Assembly (NCBI RefSeq): GCF_029433095.1
Contig: NZ_JARNTX010000001.1
Coordinates: 2,418,001-2,482,000 of the forward strand
Direction of reading: 5' to 3'
Origin: Hymenobacter sp. YC55
GTDB lineage: Bacteria; Bacteroidota; Bacteroidia; Cytophagales; Hymenobacteraceae
Length of the DNA stretch: 64,000 bases
Positions 54,572-61,700 of the stretch are shown here, one piece after another. The notes below the pieces were generated by a model. That model worked only from the letters and a program-made list of their open reading frames with translations, made no database searches and was not told where the DNA came from. Both the position numbers and the translations under genes were made by a program. The number at the start of each line of letters is the position of its first letter. Position 1 is the stretch's first letter.

Positions 54572-55420
54572 TTATAATTCGTCTAGACGGAAGGTCTCGG
54601 CCAAACGAATTCCTTTTTCGGTGTGCTGCACGGTGCAGCATTCCACGCGCGGGTCATGTTCTAGTACCAACACCCAGTTTTCATCGGCAGCGCGGCGCAG
54701 CACTTGCTCTTTCTCGCTCATGGTTACAAGCGGGCGCATATCGTAGGCCATCACGTAGGGCAAGGGGACGTGCCCAGTGCTAGGGAGCAAGTCAGCCATA
54801 AATACCACCGTGCGACCTTTGTAATTGAGCATGGGCAGCATCATTTTCTCGGTGTGCCCATCCGCGAAAATGATTTCCTGAAAACTAGGCAAGCCAGCGG
54901 GCACGCCGGTACTAGGCACGACGAACTGCAAATGCCCACTTTCCTGAATCGGCAGGATGTTTTCTTTCAAGAAGCTGGCCTTTTCGCGCGGGTTGGGCGT
55001 TACGGCCCATTCCCAGTGCGCTTGGTTGCTCCAATACGTGGCATTCGGGAAAGCGAGTTGCAGCTTGTCGTCAGGGGTGCGCACTACCGAGCCGCCGCAA
55101 TGGTCGAAGTGCAAGTGGGTCAGAAACACGTCGGTAATGTCGGCGGCGGTAAAGCCTCGTGCCCGCAACGATTTTTCCAGCGTGTCGTCGCCGTGCAAGT
55201 AGAAGTGGCCGCGAAACTTTTGGTCTTGCTTGTCGCCGATACCATTGTCAATGAGCACCAGGCGGTTGCCATCTTCTACCAGCAGGCAGCGCATAGCCCA
55301 GGTGCACATGTTGTTGTCATCGGCGGGATTGAGCTTTTGCCACATGCTCTTGGGCACCACCCCAAACATGGCCCCCCCATCCAATTTAAACAGACCCGTA
55401 TCGAGCGTATGAATTTGCAT
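54572..55420 (-). CDS. MBL-fold metallo-hydrolase
   Basis: A 282-residue metallo-beta-lactamase-fold protein. The metal motif is HLHFDHCGG (H-x-H-x-D-H). Other ligands are probably in FADGHTEKMML and VLEHDPR. The N-terminal strands (TLDTGLFKLDGGAMFGVVPKSMWQKLNP) resemble those of AttM/quorum-quenching-lactonase-like members, but lactonase activity cannot be read from sequence. It is cytoplasmic. It is one of four consecutive minus-strand genes starting with accA. Confidence 0.9.
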   Translation of the reverse strand: MQIHTLDTGLFKLDGGAMFGVVPKSMWQKLNPADDNNMCTWAMRCLLVEDGNRLVLIDNGIGDKQDQKFRGHFYLHGDDTLEKSLRARGFTAADITDVFLTHLHFDHCGGSVVRTPDDKLQLAFPNATYWSNQAHWEWAVTPNPREKASFLKENILPIQESGHLQFVVPSTGVPAGLPSFQEIIFADGHTEKMMLPMLNYKGRTVVFMADLLPSTGHVPLPYVMAYDMRPLVTMSEKEQVLRRAADENWVLVLEHDPRVECCTVQHTEKGIRLAETFRLDEL

Positions 55421-55498
55421 TGCTGAATGAATTGTTTGACGGTTCGTTGCGCCTGCAATTGTTGAACAACCAACTATTCAACAACCCACCGATTCAAG

Positions 55499-56446
55499 CT
55501 ACTCCATCACCACGCCCATGGCCGAGAACTTGTCGATGCGCTGGCTGATGCGTTCCTCGTGGGGCAGCGCGTCTAGTTCGTCAAGAGTCTTAATAATGGT
55601 TTTCTTGAGCGCCTGAATCATCTTGGGCACGTTGGTATGCGCACCGCCAAGAGGCTCTTTCACAATTCCATCAACGAGTTTGGCCGCCAGCATGTCGGTA
55701 GCCGTGAGTTTAAGCGCCTCGGCAGCTTGCTCTTTGTAGTCCCAGGAGCGCCACAAAATGCTAGAGCACGACTCCGGCGAAATAACTGAGTACCAAGTAT
55801 TTTCCAGCATGAGCACCCGGTCGCCGATAGCAATGCCCAGCGCGCCGCCCGAAGCTCCTTCGCCAATAATGACGCAGATAACCGGCACCTTCAGCAGAAA
55901 CATTTCCTTGAGGTTGCGGGCAATGGCTTCGCCCTGCCCTCGCTCCTCGGCTTCCAGCCCCGGAAACGCACCAGGCGTGTCAATCAGGGTCACAATCGGC
56001 TTCCCGAACTTTTCGGCTAGCTTCATCAGGCGCAGCGCTTTGCGGTAGCCTTCGGGGTTGGGCATCCCGAAGTTGCGAAACTGCCGCTGCTTGGTATTGC
56101 GGCCTTTTTGCTGCCCAATAAACATAACGGAGCGCCCGTCTAGCTCGGCAAACCCGCCGACCATGGCTTTGTCGTCGGCCACGGTCCGGTCGCCGTGCAA
56201 CTCCACGAACTTATCGGTCATGCCCTCGATATAGTCCAGCGTGTAGGGCCGCTCGGGGTGGCGCGAAAGTTGGACGCGTTGCCAGCGGGTCAGGTTGGCG
56301 TAGGTTTCCTTTTTAAGGGTTTTAATTTTGGCCTCAAGAGCAGCTACAGCGGCCGAAACGTCTACCTGGCTGTCGAGAGCCAATTGTTGCATTTCGCGGA
56401 GCTTGCCTTCGAGGGCAGCAATGGGTTGTTCGAAATCAAGGAGCAT
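55499..56446 (-). CDS. accA: Acetyl-CoA carboxylase carboxyltransferase subunit alpha
   Basis: A 315-residue subunit that, with AccD, transfers carboxyl from carboxybiotin to acetyl-CoA to give malonyl-CoA, the first committed step of fatty-acid synthesis. Signatures are [72 protein letters not shown] and [15 protein letters not shown]. It is cytoplasmic. The -7 box is 47 nt upstream. It probably leads the minus-strand run containing the MBL, patatin and acyltransferase genes. Confidence 0.96.
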   Translation of the reverse strand: MLLDFEQPIAALEGKLREMQQLALDSQVDVSAAVAALEAKIKTLKKETYANLTRWQRVQLSRHPERPYTLDYIEGMTDKFVELHGDRTVADDKAMVGGFAELDGRSVMFIGQQKGRNTKQRQFRNFGMPNPEGYRKALRLMKLAEKFGKPIVTLIDTPGAFPGLEAEERGQGEAIARNLKEMFLLKVPVICVIIGEGASGGALGIAIGDRVLMLENTWYSVISPESCSSILWRSWDYKEQAAEALKLTATDMLAAKLVDGIVKEPLGGAHTNVPKMIQALKKTIIKTLDELDALPHEERISQRIDKFSAMGVVME

Positions 56447-56493
56447 TGGCCGGGAAGGAATGCGTCGAGTTGGTGGTGAGAAGAGGAAGGTGG

Positions 56494-56501
56494 CAAAGGT
56501 A
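56494..56501 (-). promoter_or_regulatory. -7 box (TACCTTTG, minus strand) before accA
   Basis: Exact TAnnTTTG on the minus strand, 47 nt before the ATG at 56446. Confidence 0.55.
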
Positions 56502-56644
56502 AGCGAAGCGCTTCACTCGTCACACGCTTGATTGTGGTAGGAGCGGAAGAAAGTTTTCTAGCTGTTTCTCAGCTACAAAACGCTGAAACACCATTAAAGA
56601 CCGGATTTTATCGGGGCTGGGTTGGGAAATGTCGTAGCGCACGC

Positions 56645-56652
56645 TACCTTTG
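56645..56652 (+). promoter_or_regulatory. -7 box (TACCTTTG) before tRNA-Asp
   Basis: Exact TAnnTTTG, 44 nt before the tRNA 5' end. Confidence 0.5.
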
Positions 56653-56696
56653 CAGCACCTTATCGAAAAGCAGGTAGCTTTTTGGTAACATGAACT

Positions 56697-56770
56697 GGTT
56701 CGGTAGTTCAGTCGGTTAGAATGCCGCCCTGTCACGGCGGAGGTCGCGGGTTCGAGTCCCGTCCGGACCG
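56697..56770 (+). tRNA. tRNA-Asp (anticodon GTC)
   Basis: A 74-nt cloverleaf. The acceptor stem is GGTTCGG with CCGGACC (one T-G pair) plus discriminator G. The D arm has GTTCAGTCGGTTAGAAT. The anticodon stem is CCGCC with GGCGG around loop CTGTCAC (anticodon GTC at 56731-56733). The T arm is CGGGTTCGAGTCCCG. CCA is not encoded. It is a single tRNA, followed by a long hairpin. Confidence 0.97.
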
Positions 56771-56777
56771 CAGAAAT

Positions 56778-56830
56778 GCAAAAGCAGAAGCCCCGATGCG
56801 TGAATCACGCATCGGGGCTTCTGCTTTTGC
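56778..56830. terminator. 26-bp perfect inverted repeat after tRNA-Asp
   Basis: Arms at 56778-56803 and 56805-56830 are exactly complementary, with a single central base, so the realistic loop is 3-5 nt. It lies directly after the tRNA and upstream of the stop of the ADP-ribosylglycohydrolase gene. It probably terminates tRNA-Asp transcription. Confidence 0.7.
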
Positions 56831-56918
56831 GCCATCCCTACTACTAGCAGTTGCCCCTTCAGAGAGAATTCTAACAAAGGCACAGCCGTTCTTAGTTTGC
56901 TTTCAACTAGTGTGTTGA

Positions 56919-57869
56919 CTAGTTGACCAACCGAGCGGCTACTCGAGCTGCAAGATCTTCAATGTCGGGGCGGCGGGCCAGCACCGTGAGCCATTCGGCC
57001 GGAATGGCAGCTTCGCCGTAGCAAATTCCGGCCAAGCCACCGACTACGGCGCCGGTTGTATCGGTGTCGTCGCCGAGGTTGACGGCGGCCAGCACGGTTT
57101 CGGCGAAGGTATCGTGGCGGAGCAGGCACCAGAAAGCAGCCTCTAGGGTATGCATGACGTAGCCGCCACTACGAATCACTTGCACTGGGAAATCAGCTAG
57201 TCGGCCAGTAAGCAAGTACTCGAACTGTTCAATCTCAGCAGTCGGCAGGTTCAATTCCTGAAGCTGCGTCGGAACCGTTTGGCATAGTTGGCTGTAAGCG
57301 GCAGTTGGTGTCAGGCCCGCGAGCAGATAACGCGCCATTTCCAGGTATAAAAAGCAAGCAATAGCCGAGCGCACATGCCCATGCGTGACAGCCGACACAT
57401 CGGAAATAAGGGCGAAGCGTTCGGTTAACGGAGCATCTGTTCGATAGAAAGCTAGCGGCAGAATGCGCATGAGGGCGCCATTGCCGTTGCTGTACTCATC
57501 CGTGCCGCCGGCTAGTATCAGGTCATCGTCAGCTTTCAGGCGGTTGATAGCTTCACGGGTGGTGATACCAATGTCGAATACCACACCGTGGGGCGTCCAA
57601 AAGTTTATATAGTACCACCGGCAACAGTTCTTGGCTACCTTACCTATTGTAAAACCGTCGGCTATAGCTTCGGCCAGGCAGAACGTGAGTGATGCATCAT
57701 CGGACCACGTGCCGGCGGGTTGGTTATGGGTGCCGTACGCGCGCATGTGCACCACAGGGTCCAAGCGGCGGGCCGCGCGGCTTTGGAACTCCACGGGCAC
57801 CCCTAGCGCATCGCCAACGGCAAGCCCGAGTAACGCTGCCCGAAGTTGCGCTTCTAACGTTGCAGGCAT
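56919..57869 (-). CDS. ADP-ribosylglycohydrolase family protein
   Basis: A 316-residue all-helical enzyme of the DraG/ARH family. Metal-binding motifs are GTWSDDASLTFCL near residue 55 and NLGDDTDTTGAVVGGLAGICYG near residue 265. The N-terminus is LRAALLGLAVGDALGVPVEF. Members remove ADP-ribose from proteins or nucleic acids, or hydrolyse related compounds. There is no nitrogenase or ADP-ribosyltransferase gene nearby, so the target is unknown. It follows the HAD gene on the same strand, 59 nt apart. Confidence 0.93.
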   Translation of the reverse strand: MPATLEAQLRAALLGLAVGDALGVPVEFQSRAARRLDPVVHMRAYGTHNQPAGTWSDDASLTFCLAEAIADGFTIGKVAKNCCRWYYINFWTPHGVVFDIGITTREAINRLKADDDLILAGGTDEYSNGNGALMRILPLAFYRTDAPLTERFALISDVSAVTHGHVRSAIACFLYLEMARYLLAGLTPTAAYSQLCQTVPTQLQELNLPTAEIEQFEYLLTGRLADFPVQVIRSGGYVMHTLEAAFWCLLRHDTFAETVLAAVNLGDDTDTTGAVVGGLAGICYGEAAIPAEWLTVLARRPDIEDLAARVAARLVN

Positions 57870-57928
57870 TTAACTATCAATTATATGTGCAGCAGCAATT
57901 GGTTATACAAGCCAGTAAGGACAGTGCC

Positions 57929-58594
57929 TTATTGAAGTAGCGGAAGTAGCTCTGGCAAGGAATTGATGCGGTAGGTGGGCTGAAGGGAGATAGTATCATT
58001 TTCCTGCCCGAAGCCGTAGCTGGCCCAACAGGAGGAAATACCGCAGTTGTGGGCAAAGCGCAGGTCGGGCACCGTGTCGCCTATCATGAGCGTGGCACCG
58101 GGGCCAATGGCCGAGAATCGGGGCTGAATCACTTGGGTGAACATGGCCGGGTCGGGTTTGAGGGGCAATTGCCGGTCTGGAGTGTCGCCGAGCACGAGGC
58201 TGAAATAGTGGCGCAAGCCAAACCGGCTGAGTGAGTTTTCCAGCAGCGGCAGCCCCTTGTTGCTGATTACCACCGACTCCTTGCCGTTGGCGACGGCATC
58301 GCCTAACACCTGCTCGACGCCCGGAAACAGCGTAACTAGCGCTTCTGACTCGGTGTTATAGATGGCGCGGTAGGTATCCACCCAAACGGCGGGCAATGGC
58401 GGCGTACCGGGCGGATGAAGCCAGAGCAGCATCTCGGGCAGCAATAGCCCCCGCCCCACCGCTTCATCCATCAAAGCTTCGTCGGGAGTCGGGTACCCCA
58501 TTATTTCAAATGTGCGACGCATGGAATGCTTGATAGCCCGACGCGTATCGCAAAGGGTACCGTCGTAGTCGAAGAGCAGCAAAGAGTAAGGCAA
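57929..58594 (-). CDS. HAD family phosphatase (phosphoglycolate phosphatase-like)
   Basis: A 221-residue HAD-IA hydrolase. Motif I is FDYDGTL with both aspartates, motif II is in VVISNKG, motif III is the Lys in LPLKPDPAMF, and motif IV is MIGDTVPDLRFA. The start is a TTG (MPYSLLLFDYDGT); no ATG is available upstream in frame. The start codon lies inside the outer edge of the 45-bp inverted repeat. Overall layout is like Gph or PpaX, with no clear substrate. It is followed by the ADP-ribosylglycohydrolase gene. Confidence 0.9.
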   Translation of the reverse strand: MPYSLLLFDYDGTLCDTRRAIKHSMRRTFEIMGYPTPDEALMDEAVGRGLLLPEMLLWLHPPGTPPLPAVWVDTYRAIYNTESEALVTLFPGVEQVLGDAVANGKESVVISNKGLPLLENSLSRFGLRHYFSLVLGDTPDRQLPLKPDPAMFTQVIQPRFSAIGPGATLMIGDTVPDLRFAHNCGISSCWASYGFGQENDTISLQPTYRINSLPELLPLLQ

Positions 58595-58710
58595 AAGGTG
58601 AAATTGTGAGATAGTGAAATGATGAGTTTACGTTCTGCTTGCGCAACTGGCGCAATATGCGCCGCCAGAACATAAACTCATCATTTCACTATCTCACAAT
58701 TTCACCTTTT
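58593..58710. repeat. 45-bp near-perfect inverted repeat filling the gap between two genes
   Basis: Arms 58593-58637 and 58666-58710 are complementary over 45 nt with one mismatch. They enclose a 28-nt core that holds a smaller palindrome (GGCGCAATATGCGCC). The left arm overlaps the HAD start codon and the right arm overlaps the stop codon of the macroglobulin-like gene. As RNA it would form a very stable hairpin across the gene boundary. Confidence 0.85.
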
Positions 58711-61700
58711 ACTCCACCACCGCCTGCTTGCTGGCTGAGCGGCCGAAGCGGGTGGGGAAGTACATCAGTTCGGCTTTGGCTGGATTGACGGTGTAGCGGC
58801 CCCGGTAGCGCGGCTGCAGCGCAATGCGGAACGTATGGCGGCCAACGGGCAGCACATCCATGAAAATGCCCGTTTGGTGGCGCAGGTACTCGCGGTGCAC
58901 TTCAAAGGAATTGCCGCGCTCCTTCTCGCCGTAGGAGCAGCCGGCCGGAATTGGCACTTCGAGTAGCACGTAGCGGGCCTCGGCCTTCACGTCCACGGTT
59001 ACCAGCAGCTCGGTGGGCTGACCAGCGCGCAGCTTCACCCGGCTTCCCTCCTGCCCGGCCAGCTTGGTGCTGACGATGAACGGGGCCACTTTGGCCTCGG
59101 GCGTGGCATTCCAAAACGACTGATACGCCGTGGCATACACGGGCAGCCCACCCTCCTTGTGCAGCGTCAGCGGCCCCGCCGACGCCGGCACCTTCACTTC
59201 AAATGGAAACTCGCGCACCTCCTGCTGGAGCGCGCCGCTGAGCTGTGCCCGTGCTGCCAGGCCCCCACCGCCCGGTACCAGCAAGTCGGGAACTATGGTT
59301 TCCAGGATCTGCGCGGCCTCGTAGGTGCTGCTCCAGTGGCTAGCGGTGCGTCGCTGATTGAGCAGATACGTGCGAATGCGCGTCAGCTCCACTTCCTGGC
59401 CACCCTTGGCACGCAGCAGCCGGTAGGCCAGCAGCGTGTTGCCGATACGGTCGGGCAGTAGAAAGCGGTAGTACGAACCGGTGCGCAGGGTGTCGGCATA
59501 GAATACGCCGCCTAGCTCGGTACGCAGCCGGTAGCGCCGGAGCGTATCGAGCTGATAAGGCAGGCCCAGCTGCTGACGCAGATTGGTAAGGGCCAGGTAC
59601 CGGTCGAGGGGCTGGCGGCCTTTATGCTCGCGCTCCAGGCGTAGCACATAGCTTTGAAAATCCGGCTGTGCACCAAGGCGGTGCAGGGCTTGAAGCAGCC
59701 GGATACGGTCGTCGTCGGAACGGAAGTATAGCTCGTTGAACCCAAGGCGCTGCCCGGCTTGGGACGAGGCTAGTGACAGCCGGACGGCGGCATCGGCAAA
59801 GGCGTTATCAAGCTGCTTAAGCAAATAAAGTCGCAGGGCGTCTCGGTCGAGCTTCACGGCGTAGCCTTGCTTTTCGGCGTCGAGCAGGGCCTCTAGTACG
59901 TGCAGCGTAGCCCATGGACTTACGTCAGCGTTCGGCCAGGTGCCCCACAAGCCCTCGGGCTGGTGTCGGCCCCGCAGCAGATGCCGAATGAGCCGGTTTA
60001 CGTCCTTCTCCCCGGTGAAAGGCTGCTTGGTGATTTCCCGAATGCGCTGTTCGAGCAGCAGGGTTTTGAGTTTGGAGGCGGCTTGCTCGTTGCAAAGGTA
60101 GGCGTAGCGCTGGACGTGACGAATTTCTTCGAGCAAGGCGGGCAGCGGGTCGCTTTCTAGGCGCACCGTCACTTCACCGAGCTCCGGCCGCACGGGCAGC
60201 GTGAGCGTGGTGTCGCGGGCGGTGAGTACGGCGAAGGTGCCAACCCGCTCCCGCGTACCGGCCGGTAGCACCGGAATATAACGCAGCTCGCCGTCTTGGT
60301 AGCCGTTGGGCTGCGCTAGGGCAAAGCTAACCTGCACGGAATCAACACCAGTGGGCGCGGTGAAGGTCAGGGTATCGAGCACGGCAGTGGCTACCTGGTG
60401 GCGCTGCGTGCGGGCCGGACCATCGCCTACCCGAAAGGTGGTGGTGACTTGGGCGGTGTCGGGGAGATAGTTCAGGGTTTTGCCGATAAGCTGCGCCCGG
60501 TCGCCCTGCACAAGGAAGCGCGGAGCAGCCAGTTCCCCCATCACGGCTTTAAAGGAGCGCATGAGCGCAGTGAAACTACCGGTACGAGCGTGGTCGTCGG
60601 AAGCCAGCACGAAGGTGTCCCACCCGGTGATGTCGTCGGGCACCACTACCTCGGTGCTGGCGCGGCCCTGCTGGTCGGTGACGAGGGTGGGGCGCCACCA
60701 GCCGGAATCGGAGAAGCGGCGGCGCAGCGCCAGGCGCGGGTCGCGGCCAGCGAGCGGCAAACCATCCGCGCCAGTAGCTTCGGCGGAGGCAAGGCCCGCT
60801 GCCGTACGGCCCCCGATACCGGATTTGGTGCTGATGATAATGACGCCATTGGCGGCCCGCGAACCGAAAGTCGCCGCGGCCTCCGCTCCTTTCAACACGT
60901 TGACGCTGCTAATATCGTCGGGGTTGAGGTCGGACTGCTTGCCATTAAACGGCAGCCCGTCTACAATCAGGAGCGGCTCGCCGTTGCCGCTGACGGAACT
61001 AGCACCCCGGATTCTTACGGCCAGTGAACCACTTGACTGCCCATTGATGGCAACGCCCGCCACCCGGCCTTGCAGAGCGCTGCTTGTTACGGTGGAAACT
61101 GCGCCGACAAGGTAGCTACGGCGTTGCGCTCCATAGCCCACCACGACCACCTCGCTCAGCTCTTTGATATCGCCGGCCATTCCTACCACTATGTCGCGGC
61201 CATCGAGTTGATGATCTTGTGGCACGTATCCAACAAAGGAAAACGTAAGTATGCCCGCCGGCGGTACGCTCAGTTCGAAGCTGCCATCCTCCTGCGTGGA
61301 AACGCCGATGGTGGTGCCCTTTAGCAACACCGTGACGCCGGGCAATCCTTCACCGGTTTCCTTGTCTTCCACCCGGCCGCGCTGAACCCGCCAGCCAGCC
61401 TGCGGCACTACGGGCACCGTTACCTTGATTTCGCGGCGTTCCTCTCGAAGTTCCCGCCTGAAAGACAGCCCGTACTTGGGAAGCCGCTCGCGCACTAACC
61501 GCGCAAATCGACGGCGCAACGCTTGGCTGCCAGCACCTTTGGGCAGCAAATCAGCGCGTTCCAGTTGCACGTAGGTGGTGCCGTTGGGCTGAATACGCAC
61601 GTCAGCATTAGGAGCCAGCACCGTGCTGTCAGCCAGCAGCAGAGCCACCCGGTAGCGACCCGTAGGCAGGGCGTGAATGGTTTGAGGCAGATACCGTTCC

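Noticed and set aside
54704..55426. 240-residue plus-strand open frame
   Set aside because: It is antisense to the MBL hydrolase, whose metal motif is certain.
56697..56830. Integration site at tRNA-Asp
   Set aside because: There is no integrase, no repeated tRNA 3' end and no foreign-looking genes downstream. The palindrome is explained as a terminator.
60398..61115. Two overlapping plus-strand frames of about 210 residues
   Set aside because: Both are antisense to the plug and A2M region of the macroglobulin-like gene, and neither has a recognisable motif.
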